In this document: positions 1 through 9,383 of the stretch, one piece after another
Position numbering within the stretch: position 1 is the first letter of the stretch
Layout: each line of letters starts with the position of its first letter
Assembly (NCBI GenBank): GCA_011365025.1
Contig: RDOF01000004.1
Location: 62,001 to 126,000 of the forward strand
Reading direction: 5' to 3'
Source: Candidatus Thorarchaeota archaeon
GTDB taxonomy: Archaea > Asgardarchaeota > Thorarchaeia > Thorarchaeales > Thorarchaeaceae
Length of the DNA stretch: 64,000 bases
Position numbers and translations under genes: made by a program
Notes under the pieces: model-generated
The model's database searches: none
Seen by the model: the letters and a program-made list of their open reading frames with translations, nothing else
Told to the model about the DNA's origin: nothing

Positions 1-3000
1 TACATCAGCATCCCCAACTTGATGGGCCCTGTGACCAAATTCATGCATTGTAGCCTTCATCCACCAATCAACCACAGCTGGGTTGAGATAAGGTGGCCAA
101 TAAGCTTCTACATCACACCCCGTCCAGAATTTCCATCCGTTTGGACTCCACCATGACTCCTGGTTTGCTCCATCCGAATCCCAACAGAGGCCTCCTCCTG
201 GGACATTGCTGATTGGAATGTACAACTGATAGAACCACGTGCGGTCGTTTCGATGCTGGAAATATCCACCATTGTGGATTTGTCCAATATACACCAAGTC
301 TGCAGAGCTGTCAAGAGGTCCTCCATAGGGTACCGCCTCATCTATTACAAAATCGATTCTCCCGTGCGTATGCTGTCGGTAATAGCTTTCAAGGAAGGAC
401 TCAAGCCGTGGAAGGTCGGGGGGTTCATACCCATCTATCCAATCAACCTCAATACTCATCCACATGTGATGAAAGTGCATTGTTGACAGAGTCGAACCTG
501 CTGCGGCTCCCAGACGAACTTTGTGAAGCGTATCACGAACATAGTCCTGACCCAAATCCAGGTCAATATAACTACCTTCTGATTTCGATTGTTTCAATGA
601 ATCGTCAACATAGACATTCATCATGCCGCTGCCGCTCCAGCCAAGGTCAAGTTTGGCATCTTCGCCCATTGGCACGTAGTAAGTCAGATATCCGCTATCC
701 GGTATTATCTGCTCAAGGTCGTAATAGTAGTTATCATACGGCCGACAGACCCAGATAGCCCTGAACGCCACAAGGTCGACTGGGGACCATCCAGCTCCAT
801 GAACATCAACTTCCACGACTATTGGGTCGTCTCCGCCATAGATGTAGAAGTCCCAAATCTGAATGTAATTGTACATTTGCATGAGGTAGTCGTAGTTCGG
901 TTCCCAATTTGCCTGATGCTGGCCGGGTTCAATGTCATCAGACATTCCTGGGTATTTCACTACCACATTGATGTCAGGAGGTGCATCTGTATCCTCAAGC
1001 CGTAATGGTCGGATGTCCATTATCATGCGAGCATTTCCCGTCCAATATTCGGGATGAAACTTGAATTTGAGTTTGCCATCTCCGGATTGTGGGAATAGCT
1101 GTATCTCATTAGATGGACCCGGTTCTGTTATTGGTACATCATTTGGTCCTGATCTATATCCCCTGGCTCGATTCCAGTCTATGTCCTGAGATTCAAATTC
1201 AGGAGTCACTCTTATGTCGTACACTCGAAGGTCGGGCTTGTCATTTATTCCTTCTCTGATTGGCTGAATTGCCACATATGCAACCCGTCGCTGGAGGTCA
1301 ACCCTTTGGCTGTCTGCCAAAATCTGGGTCCCGTCCAAATGAACCATGAGTCCAGAAGCCGGCTCGTACCAGATAGTAATCTCGCCGGTCCAAGCATCCA
1401 TGATACCAACTTTCAGCGGAATTGCAGTAATGTCTAAGTTGCGGTCATAATGCAATGCGTCAACAAACAGCTGGCTGTTGTAATCGTACAGGTCCATCAT
1501 TCGTATGTCAACGATTGGCTTCTTGTGGTCATCATAGAGGAGCAAGTGCAGTTCACCTGTAGCTCCAGGAACTGTTAGTTCTCTGCCAATCTTGACCTTG
1601 AAACAATCAAGTTCGGTAAGCATGAAAGATGCGTCAAGAGGAATCCTGAATGAGGTGCCTGCTTTTCCGCTGGGAGCTGGGCTACCCGACCCATAATAGA
1701 GATAGTCATCCCCTCCAGCGGTCCCAACAATTAGATTACCATGCCATGGCTGCAATACTGGAAATCGCCAATCCCACACATAGTCGGTGAATTTGTTGAA
1801 ATACGAATTCCATTCCGTGTAAGATGAGCAATCGTCGTGAAAGCCCAAGTACACATCATCGCCCCAAGAGCCATGACTCGGTTCATTAGGCACCCATTTC
1901 CTGACATATACGGTATCAAAGAATGTGTCCACATAAGTATTGTATAAGCTGTTTAAGGAGTATGGTCTGCTTTGTATGGCTGAATACAGACGCACACGGA
2001 ATGGCGCCGTGAGGCCTGTTGCTGAAGTGCCAGTCTTTCGTTCATCATACTCTCCGTCAACTGTCAAGTCATAGTAATCACCATTGATGTAGTAGTAAAC
2101 TTCCATATTTCCCTCAGAATCTCCGGTATCGGATGGATTGTTTGTGTCTATCGCGGAGTTATCAACAACACAGGCTGTTCGGAATCTATAATCGCCGTAT
2201 AGCTGGTACAGCCAGGAGGTATAATGGTCATTCCTATCAAGAAAACCCGGTAGCAGGAATGAGGTGTATCCTCTGTAGTCATCGAGACCAGTCCATCTGG
2301 CTTTTGCATACATAGCGAAGCTAGTAGTAGACCAGGTTCTATCCGACCACAGGTCATACCCGTAAGTTGCACCATCACTGGTCGCTTCAAGATCAAAGTG
2401 AAGTTCTCCGTTTTGCAATGCGTAGCTGGCACTTCCACTTCCAGTTGCGATATTTGTCCAAGTGTACGTTTCTCTCTCCAGACCAAAATCATCAAAGAAC
2501 AGAAACGTATCAAGGCCGCTGCTTGCTGTTGGAATCCCTGCTGGACCAAAATACATCCTAAACTCTATATCCTCATCCAAATTTTCATACATCCTAACCC
2601 AGAAGACAGCGTAATCGCCTGCCACTCGAACTTCCCGCCAATACGGAAGTTCTGCTAGTCCATCACCTGTTGTGAACCTTATTGCATCCAAGCTCGGGTC
2701 AACGTTATTATTGGCACCGTCAAGAAAGACATGTTCTCCGTCGTCGCTTCCCTCGCCATAATGCACTGTAAGCCTGATTTGGTAGTTTGCTCCTGCACCC
2801 TGTGAGCCTATTACTTCATGCCGCTTCATGTGTGTCATTCCAGTCAAGTTAGGCGTTGGCCAAGAAGCAATATTGTACGTAGATGAGTAGGAGGTTGCTT
2901 CTCGGTTCACGTCCGCACCAGGATCGAAAAACACCTCCGTGGCCTTTATTCGGTAATCATATACATCCGAAGGATTCAGTCCTGTAAGCGTCTTTGTGTA

Positions 3001-3600
3001 GAGCCCTCCGACGGGCTGCATTGTGAAGAACTGGCCACTTCCAACTCCCCATTCAAGCCATACAACTCTTGATATGTATGGATCATAGTGCCACCCAACC
3101 GTGACCTCTATTTTTGCTTGGTATGGCGTTTCGCGAACATGGTTCGGGATGCCAATTGTTGGATTCATCACGGGTGGGGCTGCTGATGTCATGTAAACGG
3201 TGCCCATACTTGTTGTAGTCCCTTGGCACTCTACTGTTTTTGTGGCCGGCTCATAGCCCGACTTGGTCACACGAACCTGCCAGAAATCTGGTGGCGAGTA
3301 CAGCAGAGTCGAAATTGTGAAGTATCCACTGGTTGTAGTATAGGCAGTATTAATGTAGGTTATTCCATCTTTGTACAGCTTTACAGCTGCGCCGGAAATT
3401 GGATTGCCTGCAGTGTCCTTCACATATCCGTTTACATAGTATTTGGTGCCTCCCGGGGGTGGGATCTCTCGGGCGGCCACCGGAACTACCAGTACGCAAA
3501 TCAGGATTCCAGAAAGCAGTACCTTGCCAAGGCGTTTTCTCTTAATGAAACTAAATCCTGAAGCCGCTTTTTGGGCGAACTTTTCTGATATGCTTTTCAA
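1..3600 (-). CDS. Secreted multidomain protein with DUF2341 and HEFGH metalloprotease motif (3' end outside window)
   Basis: I translated the minus strand directly and found 1200 codons without a stop, running off the left edge. The start is TTG at 3600 behind GGAGGAG with 5 nt spacing. Residues 22-43 are basic then hydrophobic, a signal peptide or anchor. Residues 53-120 resemble a carboxypeptidase-regulatory (beta-sandwich) repeat, and about 130-225 look like an Fn3-type module. Residues 265-352 match the DUF2341 pattern (IRFTTGDG, LPYWRE, FRMYFGPAG). Residues 365-565 look like a LamG/concanavalin domain introduced by FFDDFG. More beta-rich sequence follows. The last visible residues contain HEFGH (H1186, E1187, H1190), the zinc site of many metallopeptidases, preceded by a Trp/Tyr-rich segment. 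I infer an extracellular, polymer-binding metalloprotease. The third zinc ligand would lie outside the window, so catalysis is unproven. Confidence 0.85.
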   Translation of the reverse strand, partial: MKSISEKFAQKAASGFSFIKRKRLGKVLLSGILICVLVVPVAAREIPPPGGTKYYVNGYVKDTAGNPISGAAVKLYKDGITYINTAYTTTSGYFTISTLLYSPPDFWQVRVTKSGYEPATKTVECQGTTTSMGTVYMTSAAPPVMNPTIGIPNHVRETPYQAKIEVTVGWHYDPYISRVVWLEWGVGSGQFFTMQPVGGLYTKTLTGLNPSDVYDYRIKATEVFFDPGADVNREATSYSSTYNIASWPTPNLTGMTHMKRHEVIGSQGAGANYQIRLTVHYGEGSDDGEHVFLDGANNNVDPSLDAIRFTTGDGLAELPYWREVRVAGDYAVFWVRMYENLDEDIEFRMYFGPAGIPTASSGLDTFLFFDDFGLERETYTWTNIATGSGSASYALQNGELHFDLEATSDGATYGYDLWSDRTWSTTSFAMYAKARWTGLDDYRGYTSFLLPGFLDRNDHYTSWLYQLYGDYRFRTACVVDNSAIDTNNPSDTGDSEGNMEVYYYINGDYYDLTVDGEYDERKTGTSATGLTAPFRVRLYSAIQSRPYSLNSLYNTYVDTFFDTVYVRKWVPNEPSHGSWGDDVYLGFHDDCSSYTEWNSYFNKFTDYVWDWRFPVLQPWHGNLIVGTAGGDDYLYYGSGSPAPSGKAGTSFRIPLDASFMLTELDCFKVKIGRELTVPGATGELHLLLYDDHKKPIVDIRMMDLYDYNSQLFVDALHYDRNLDITAIPLKVGIMDAWTGEITIWYEPASGLMVHLDGTQILADSQRVDLQRRVAYVAIQPIREGINDKPDLRVYDIRVTPEFESQDIDWNRARGYRSGPNDVPITEPGPSNEIQLFPQSGDGKLKFKFHPEYWTGNARMIMDIRPLRLEDTDAPPDINVVVKYPGMSDDIEPGQHQANWEPNYDYLMQMYNYIQIWDFYIYGGDDPIVVEVDVHGAGWSPVDLVAFRAIWVCRPYDNYYYDLEQIIPDSGYLTYYVPMGEDAKLDLGWSGSGMMNVYVDDSLKQSKSEGSYIDLDLGQDYVRDTLHKVRLGAAAGSTLSTMHFHHMWMSIEVDWIDGYEPPDLPRLESFLESYYRQHTHGRIDFVIDEAVPYGGPLDSSADLVYIGQIHNGGYFQHRNDRTWFYQLYIPISNVPGGGLCWDSDGANQESWWSPNGWKFWTGCDVEAYWPPYLNPAVVDWWMKATMHEFGHRAHQVGDADV

Positions 3601-3933
3601 CGAATCTCCTCCGCGGATGATGCCGATTCATTTCAAGAAGTAAAACCAAAGTTTCCGTTGGAGTCGCTTCTTGCTATGAATTCCCTTCTCGAAGAATCAC
3701 TAATCATCCAGAGTATAACTTGGCAAAATTGGAATATAAGATAGAAAGCAGCCAATCCAAAGCGCTGTTTCAGTCCCATTTTTTGCATTTGTGGCAACTA
3801 CCCTGCAAGAGCTGAACTTGCTACGTCTGGTTTTTCCTATGCTCGACCTTAACAATCGGCCATGTATACCTATGGCATCCAATCTCCATTGAAATCAGCA
3901 AAGGTTTCCACAAGAGGCTTGCTAGCGCCGAAG
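3601..3933. other. Intergenic region upstream of two divergent genes
   Basis: About 330 bases between the divergent secreted protein and the membrane protein gene. It must hold both promoters. A weak TATA-like stretch, read on the minus strand, lies near 3716-3724. I see no RNA gene and no convincing ORF; the open frames here are short and have no start signal. Confidence 0.5.
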
Positions 3934-3948
3934 CGAAACTATATATGT
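3934..3948 (+). promoter_or_regulatory. TATA-type promoter for the membrane protein gene
   Basis: The stretch CGAAACTATATATGT looks like an archaeal BRE/TATA element. Transcription would begin near 3970. That places the upstream ATG at 3862 before the transcript and supports one of the in-frame starts at TTG 3985, GTG 3988 or TTG 3997. Confidence 0.5.
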
Positions 3949-3984
3949 GGCAAAGTACTTTGCATAGCAAAGAACTTTACAACA

Positions 3985-4629
3985 TTGGTGATACAATTGA
4001 ATGAAGACCTCGACTTGAAACAACTCGAACAGGCCACCTTCAGAGTGGCAAACCAAGATGGTCTAACTGAGATACTAATGGGACTGATGATACTGGCTGT
4101 TGGCCTTCTCTTGGTTAACAGCATCTCAGTAGTCTACGTCGCTCTGCTTATTGTGTTTCAGGCGGCCATGATTGAACGATTCAGGGAACGTTACACCTAT
4201 CCACGAATTGGACGGGTGAAGCTGCGTGAAGATACTGAACAGCCTTATGGTCCACTTTGGGCTGTCTTCGGAGCCATCATGTTGGTTGCACTATCTTCAG
4301 TTATTCTCTCGGTGAGAGTGGAGAATGAGATACTGCACCTCATCGCGTCCTTGGCGCCTCTGATTATGGCCATTGGGCTCATACAACCCTTCGTCTTTCT
4401 TGCCCAACGATCAGGACTAAGAGTCTACTACGGCTTTGGAGCAATTGTGGCTGTCCTCGGTGCTGTCCTTGCCCTTGTTGAGTTTCCACTTCCTGTTGAT
4501 AGGATGGTGATATTCCTCCTTTGCGTCGGAGGGTTACTTTGCCTGACCGGCCTTGCCAGTCTGCTGCATTTCATCCGCAAGTACCCAGTTCTCAATGAGG
4601 AGGCTGTGGACGTTGACCAAGAGCAATGA
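3985..4629 (+). CDS. Multi-pass membrane protein of unknown function
   Basis: About 214 residues. After a polar N-terminus (QLNEDLDLKQLEQATFR) there are about six hydrophobic segments, including ones around GLMILAVGLLLV, AVFGAIMLVALSSVIL, IASLAPLIMAIGLI, GAIVAVLGAVLALV and FLLCVGGLLCLTGLASLL. No catalytic motif is visible. The frame is open from ATG 3862, but the TATA element at 3940 would transcribe only from about 3970, so a TTG/GTG start at 3985-3997 is preferred. The stop overlaps the start of the winged-helix regulator that follows, so the two are co-transcribed. A membrane protein translationally coupled to a regulator suggests a sensing or efflux role, but this is inference. Confidence 0.75.
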   Translation: MVIQLNEDLDLKQLEQATFRVANQDGLTEILMGLMILAVGLLLVNSISVVYVALLIVFQAAMIERFRERYTYPRIGRVKLREDTEQPYGPLWAVFGAIMLVALSSVILSVRVENEILHLIASLAPLIMAIGLIQPFVFLAQRSGLRVYYGFGAIVAVLGAVLALVEFPLPVDRMVIFLLCVGGLLCLTGLASLLHFIRKYPVLNEEAVDVDQEQ

Positions 4630-4930
4630 ATCAAGTTCCGACCCGGAGATAAACAGGGTCATTCACGAGCCATCACGGCTCAAGATAGTGGCTCAGCTCT
4701 ACGTCGTTGAGTCGGCAGACTATGCTTTCCTCATGAAGCAGCTCGGACTCACCTGGGGCAACCTCTCCTCGCATCTTTCCAAACTCGAAGAGGCAGGCTA
4801 CATTGCCATTGAGAAGGAGTTTGTCGACAAGAAGCCACGAACGACCCTGAGTCTGACCAAGGAGGGACGAACTGCTTTCCAGGTCTATCGAAGAACGATA
4901 CGCTCCGTTCTTGAGGACGTACCTGAGTGA
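4613..4930 (+). CDS. Winged-helix transcriptional regulator (HTH_34/ArsR-like)
   Basis: 105 residues from TTG 4613, which has GAGGAGG 9 nt upstream; longer in-frame starts lack such a site. The protein is almost entirely one winged helix: VIHEPSRLKIVAQLY (helix 1), FLMKQLGLTWGNLSSHLSKLEEAGYI (helix-turn-helix) and the wing RTTLSLTKEGRTAF. This is the pattern of the PF13601 (HTH_34) family, small dimeric DNA-binding repressors. The start lies inside the end of the upstream membrane protein gene, so it probably controls that gene or shares its signal. No Cys pair typical of metal-sensing ArsR proteins is present. Confidence 0.88.
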   Translation: MTKSNESSSDPEINRVIHEPSRLKIVAQLYVVESADYAFLMKQLGLTWGNLSSHLSKLEEAGYIAIEKEFVDKKPRTTLSLTKEGRTAFQVYRRTIRSVLEDVPE

Positions 4931-4936
4931 TTTGCG

Positions 4937-4976
4937 GTCACACGGGCTCTTTGCGCGTGTGACTCCTATTTTCTTT
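4937..4976 (+). terminator. Stem-loop with T-rich tail
   Basis: GTCACACG at 4937-4944 pairs with CGTGTGAC at 4956-4963, an 8 bp stem with an 11 nt loop, followed by TCCTATTTTCTTT. It sits just after the regulator stop codon and fits an intrinsic-type terminator of the two-gene operon. Confidence 0.6.
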
Positions 4977-5048
4977 AGTACAGGCTAATAATTCCGTTTG
5001 AGCAATCGAGATTTGGTGTTCTAAACTCTAGATTGATGTTAATTCGAT

Positions 5049-6950
5049 GTGATGACTTACTCGATGAGAATGTTTGGCCGACGTGAAGCACTGGAACGCC
5101 CTGGCCTGGGTCGCCGCCTGTGTTGTATAGCAATTGCTGGAATAATGCTAGCTTCAATACTTGGCATGGCTATTGATGTGGTGGTGCCAGATGCTCTTGG
5201 CAGTGACTTGGTTGTCACAGAAACGCCTGCAAGTGGGACACCCGGGCCTAGTGTCACTGTTGGTTCTCAGCCATCAATTGCCAATGTGACTCTACTGAAT
5301 GACAACCGCTTTAATCGTGAATCGGGCTGGCGAACAGACTTCTACCTTCTGAGCGACGAACTTCCTAGAATCGAAAGAACTGCCCGCGAAACCGGACTTC
5401 AGCTTGACCTCTCCAATGTAGCCTTTTTCTGTTACTACGAAATCAATGTCAATCTTCGCGACTACGAGACTATTACACTCTCTTTGGATTTGGAAGTATT
5501 GCGAGGGCCCATTGAGCTTGGCTTTGGCATGGATATTTTCAGCTTCCTCTCAACTCCCTACTATCACGATGGCGGTGACGAAGTGACTCGCGACTTGGCT
5601 ACTGGTGATTCCACAACAATTGCTGTGGAGCTAGATATGAATGAACTATATGGATCATGGCTTCCGCTTTGGCTGGCACAGGGATGGGTTCGAATCAGCA
5701 TTTACCCGGTTAGCTCTGATTGGTGGGATTGGGTCGATACTCCCTTGGACGCCTCAATTGTCCTTGAGAATATCACAGTATCTGCCACCACAAGCACTCC
5801 TCTAGCTCCGCTACACGTTGACATTCAAAACACTGAAGGCTTCAGCATTTACGAATCAGGGGCGAACCTGAATTGGAGGGAGTGGCCAGCGATAAACCTC
5901 ACGCGCCAAGAAATACCGACCAAGTGGGGCATTCTCTTACCTTGGAGGTCAAATGATACAATCTACGTTGCTGTGGGCAATTATTCCGGAATAGCAGGCA
6001 TCTATAGCTATGACTATGCGAATGATACATACTCCTTTTCCTTCGAAATACAAGCAAACAGTGTCCTGCACTTAGGTTTGAGGTTTGAAATGGTTCGAGT
6101 GAGCCTCACAGTATCGCCGGATGTTCCTTACTTGTGGCTCTCCCTATGGTCATCCGATGTTCTGTACTATGACTATGGACTCGTGGTTGCATCGCCTTTC
6201 CCACAAACACTCTATATTCCTAAGCGAGATGGCACACTGATTATCTCTCTCGCGATTCCACATAGGGTGGAAGGTTCCGGTGGTCCCCCGCGTTACAGAA
6301 CAAGCCTCGTTATTTCAGAATCGGTGGATATTGCTGTTCAGCTGAATGTACCATTATTTCCCTTCTTTGGCGTTTTGCTCTCCACCGGAGAAGTTCTCTT
6401 GGTTATTTTCGGGCTAACGCTCTTGGCTGGCGCCATGTTTAGCCTTCAAAGACCTGGTGGGAGAAGACCTTGGAGTAGCGTCGTCAAAGACCCTCGCTTC
6501 TGGCCAATAGCGCTGATTGGTTTCAGCATAGTCCTTCCATGGTTCGTATCATTCTGGACTTTGGAGAACCTTAGTTGGTCCATGAGCGAACCCGTCTTCG
6601 TTATGCGAAGTATCTATTCTCCTTTTGCACTGGGGACTGATAATACAGGCAACTCACTCGCAAATCCCGTGGCCAGTCGCTACATGATAACAGAGATCAT
6701 CCCTAGAATCATTCTCTTCTGGTTGCCTTTGAAGCTGGCAACGGACCATGTGGGGCGACCCGGAAAATGGAGATACAACTCCTACTATGCAACATGTATC
6801 CTTCTTCCTCTAATCATGGGCGTTCTCGTTCTCCTCTTCACTCCAATCCCTCTTGTAATGTCGATAGGCTTTTTCCTTGTACTCGCTGCTCCAATTCTCT
6901 GGAGCCTCGAGATACTCATATATCGTGGCTTGAAGAAAATAGGAAAGTGA
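5049..6950 (+). CDS. Large membrane protein with extracytoplasmic beta-rich domain
   Basis: 633 residues. A basic N-terminus is followed by a hydrophobic segment (about 24-46), a signal anchor. Residues about 50-435 are polar, rich in aromatic and Thr/Ser residues with many N-x-S/T sequons, and are predicted to be outside the cell. The last 190 residues hold about five membrane spans (around 440-465, 490-512, 555-572, 585-605 and 607-630). I do not recognise the family and see no enzyme motif. The next gene starts 1 nt after the stop and is a membrane-tethered winged-helix protein, so the pair may act as an envelope sensor and its regulator (inference). Confidence 0.8.
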   Translation: MMTYSMRMFGRREALERPGLGRRLCCIAIAGIMLASILGMAIDVVVPDALGSDLVVTETPASGTPGPSVTVGSQPSIANVTLLNDNRFNRESGWRTDFYLLSDELPRIERTARETGLQLDLSNVAFFCYYEINVNLRDYETITLSLDLEVLRGPIELGFGMDIFSFLSTPYYHDGGDEVTRDLATGDSTTIAVELDMNELYGSWLPLWLAQGWVRISIYPVSSDWWDWVDTPLDASIVLENITVSATTSTPLAPLHVDIQNTEGFSIYESGANLNWREWPAINLTRQEIPTKWGILLPWRSNDTIYVAVGNYSGIAGIYSYDYANDTYSFSFEIQANSVLHLGLRFEMVRVSLTVSPDVPYLWLSLWSSDVLYYDYGLVVASPFPQTLYIPKRDGTLIISLAIPHRVEGSGGPPRYRTSLVISESVDIAVQLNVPLFPFFGVLLSTGEVLLVIFGLTLLAGAMFSLQRPGGRRPWSSVVKDPRFWPIALIGFSIVLPWFVSFWTLENLSWSMSEPVFVMRSIYSPFALGTDNTGNSLANPVASRYMITEIIPRIILFWLPLKLATDHVGRPGKWRYNSYYATCILLPLIMGVLVLLFTPIPLVMSIGFFLVLAAPILWSLEILIYRGLKKIGK

Positions 6951-6951
6951 A

Positions 6952-7416
6952 GTGGTGAGGATGGTATCATTCCTTCGAGGATCGAAAAGCTTGCCTTTAG
7001 TGTTTCAACTTGGAGAAACAACTTGGAAAGTATTCATGCTACTACTGAGTATCCGCCGCCCACTAGGACCAAGAGAACTGTCGAAGCGGCTGAATCTGAG
7101 CAGCCCAAGTGTAGGCCTATACCACCTTGAGAAGCTCACACAACAGAAACTTGTGCTTAAGACGGCCGATGGTGACTACACCGTTAATCCTGACGCGGAC
7201 CTTGGTTTTCTTGAGAACTACCTCTTCTTCGAGCACGGCGCGATTCCTAGGATGACCTTCTATGCATCATTTGTCACTGGTTTGTTGATTATCTACATTG
7301 CAACAACTCCATTCGATTTTGGTGCACACAATGTGTTTGCATTGGCAATAGGTATGACTGCTTTGACATTTCTCTGGATGGAGGTCCGTAGACACTATAA
7401 TGCCCTGACGCAATAG
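6952..7416 (+). CDS. Membrane-anchored winged-helix protein
   Basis: 154 residues from GTG 6952; ATG 6961 is an in-frame alternative. Residues about 20-85 form a winged helix (LLLSIRRPLGPRELSKRLNLSSPSVGLYHLEKLTQQKLVLKT in outline), of the MarR/ArsR-like type that recognises DNA. Two membrane spans follow: FYASFVTGLLIIYIATT and VFALAIGMTALTFLWM. A cytoplasmic DNA-binding domain fused to membrane helices suggests a one-component sensor that binds DNA from the membrane. It is transcribed with the large membrane protein upstream. The fold call is firm; the role is inferred. Confidence 0.82.
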   Translation: MVRMVSFLRGSKSLPLVFQLGETTWKVFMLLLSIRRPLGPRELSKRLNLSSPSVGLYHLEKLTQQKLVLKTADGDYTVNPDADLGFLENYLFFEHGAIPRMTFYASFVTGLLIIYIATTPFDFGAHNVFALAIGMTALTFLWMEVRRHYNALTQ

Positions 7417-7511
7417 TTTTGGCCCCCTTTTCGATTCTCTCGCAAATCTGCTTCTCCCCTTACATTAATAGCCCCGATTGCTCCACACAGGAGCAGGGCG
7501 AGGTTCGAAAA

Positions 7512-7832
7512 ATGAGTTTCCAAGAGAAATATGAAGAAGAGATGCGTGAAGTCTGCATGCAGTACTACAATCTACTAATGCAGAAGGATGCGCTTGAGGC
7601 ACAGCTTGAGAACCTGCATGACTACATTGAAGCGACAATGCTGAAGTATGGCCAAGAGGAATATGACGACCCTCATGTTCCCGTCAAGGTGGATAAGTTG
7701 GAATATGTCAGTGAGCGGATGAAGAAGGGTGGAAGAAACAAGCTGAGGGAGTTTCTAACGGAAACGCAATGGTCTGAAATCTATGCAGAAAGAAGGGTGG
7801 TAAGCGTTCGAATCAGTCGTAGAGAAGATTAG
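7512..7832 (+). CDS. Small coiled-coil protein, unknown function
   Basis: 106 residues from ATG 7512. A longer frame from 7419 is open, but its extra N-terminus (IYNSP-type coding) spans the likely promoter (TTACATTAATA near 7460) and is unlikely to be translated. The protein is charged. Residues 1-50 are helical with heptad-like leucines (EKYEEEMREVCMQYYNLLMQKDALEAQLENLHDYIEA in outline), and a basic patch follows (MKKGGRNK). No membrane span or enzymatic motif is seen. It ends 16 bp before the convergent deacetylase gene. Confidence 0.75.
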   Translation: MSFQEKYEEEMREVCMQYYNLLMQKDALEAQLENLHDYIEATMLKYGQEEYDDPHVPVKVDKLEYVSERMKKGGRNKLREFLTETQWSEIYAERRVVSVRISRRED

Positions 7833-7848
7833 CCACCTTCACACTAGA

Positions 7849-9168
7849 CTAGGTGGTGATTTGAAGGCTAACACGATTCCCCACAGAATCTATTGCATCT
7901 ATGACTAAACTGCAGTCGAATCTCTCTGCATTGAACAGGACTCGACCGTATGTGCTGTTGGCCCAAAACACGGGATTGAGCACCTTTTCAAAGAAGTGCA
8001 TCTCTTCTCCCTCGTAGACTGTAAGATTCACATCCCTGATTAGACTGCTTTGGTCTATCACATCAAACCTGTATAGGATTCCCTCATCTGTGACTACCAT
8101 CCTAAGATTCGACACTGTGGGAGCATCTGAATCGAAAATCGGGTGTCTGTGAATGGAAATTCTTTGTCCTCGCGGTGCAAGGTCGATTAGCAGATACCGG
8201 TGCCCATCCTCCACAAATTCCTCTACTCGATGTGAAATTCTCCCTCCGTCAAGAACTGTGCAATGCTGCCAGCTAAAAGGCACCTCCACCTTACAGGTCA
8301 CCGAAACGGGATACCTTTCTGCCTTGACATGTATGAGATTAGCCTTGAAGCTGTATACATCGAGAGATCTTTCATAGTCAGAGAAGGTGGTATGAGTCCG
8401 TACCGCCTCATATGCAAAGGCCTCTCCCCACGACGTGAACCAAGTATCTGTCCTGCTCATCATGTCTTCTAGGCTTTGCAGAAAGTCATCCAACTGCTCA
8501 GGAGAGAACGCATGTGTATGCCCGTACCCCTTGAAAGCCCTATTGCCACCAAGAAGGGTCATGTTCTCAAACACGCATGAAATTAGACTTGCGTTTTCAG
8601 GGAGGCCATTTGACGTGAGTCCTGTATGGTTCACATTGCCTGAATTCCGAATTGGCCATTCACCAAGGTCATTACCTATTTCCGGGAGGACGCCTCGTGC
8701 CACGTCGAAATATTCCAATGCCAAGCTGATTATCCTATCATCCTTATTCCCGTAGGGATACGCGAAGAGAATGGGCTGATAGCCATATAGCTTGTCAATG
8801 TCCGAAATACTCTGAGAAAGAAGGTACTCGACATATGTGCTGTTGAAATCGGTGAGATGAATATGTGACCTGCAATGCGATTGAATATCGTGCCCCCTGA
8901 AGAGCTGATCAAGCCCCCAGAGCACCCTGTCAGACATCTGTTCTGTAATAACAAATGATGTATGATAAACACCGAACAAATCCTCCAAGAAAGAGAAGTC
9001 TAGATCATCCGTTCCATCATCCCATGAGAGCATGAAGGCATATGTCTTATTCCCTCTGAACATCGTCACATGGGGGCCTAGGTATTGCTCGCCAGTGTTA
9101 GGAGTACAGGCTAGCATCACAAGAATGACTGTCAGGAACGTCAAGGCCTTCGCTCTTTGTCCCGCCAT
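7849..9168 (-). CDS. Secreted polysaccharide deacetylase-like lipoprotein
   Basis: 439 residues. The N-terminus is a signal peptide ending in a lipobox-like LAC (about residues 19-21), so the protein may be lipid-anchored outside the membrane. The NodB-type deacetylase fold is shown by motif 1 SWDDGTDD (about 49-56, metal and base Asp residues), motif 2 SHCRSHIHL (two metal-binding His) and motif 3 AYPYG. This family removes acetyl groups from N-acetylated sugars of glycans. A further beta-rich domain of about 150 residues follows and may bind carbohydrate. The start is ATG 9168, with a possible TATA stretch near 9203-9210. The substrate is unknown; surface glycans are likely. Confidence 0.85.
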   Translation of the reverse strand: MAGQRAKALTFLTVILVMLACTPNTGEQYLGPHVTMFRGNKTYAFMLSWDDGTDDLDFSFLEDLFGVYHTSFVITEQMSDRVLWGLDQLFRGHDIQSHCRSHIHLTDFNSTYVEYLLSQSISDIDKLYGYQPILFAYPYGNKDDRIISLALEYFDVARGVLPEIGNDLGEWPIRNSGNVNHTGLTSNGLPENASLISCVFENMTLLGGNRAFKGYGHTHAFSPEQLDDFLQSLEDMMSRTDTWFTSWGEAFAYEAVRTHTTFSDYERSLDVYSFKANLIHVKAERYPVSVTCKVEVPFSWQHCTVLDGGRISHRVEEFVEDGHRYLLIDLAPRGQRISIHRHPIFDSDAPTVSNLRMVVTDEGILYRFDVIDQSSLIRDVNLTVYEGEEMHFFEKVLNPVFWANSTYGRVLFNAERFDCSLVIDAIDSVGNRVSLQITT

Positions 9169-9383
9169 TTCAAACTCAGCCCTTACACTAATGATTTTGC
9201 TTACATATGTTTCCTCTTTCGCAGCTCTTCTGGGAGAGAGGCTATCTCATCTTTGCTGATTATGAGAGTAAAGCCACCAATATTAGTCGATTCAGTTGTC
9301 AATGCACCAGCGGACTCACATGACTGATTCACAGAGTAAATAAGGAAGTATGCGGGACTAGTATGCCTCAAGAGGGTGATTGC

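Noticed and set aside
213..758. Open plus-strand frame of 181 codons
   Set aside because: It is antisense to the coherent 1200-codon secreted protein and its translation lacks any known pattern.
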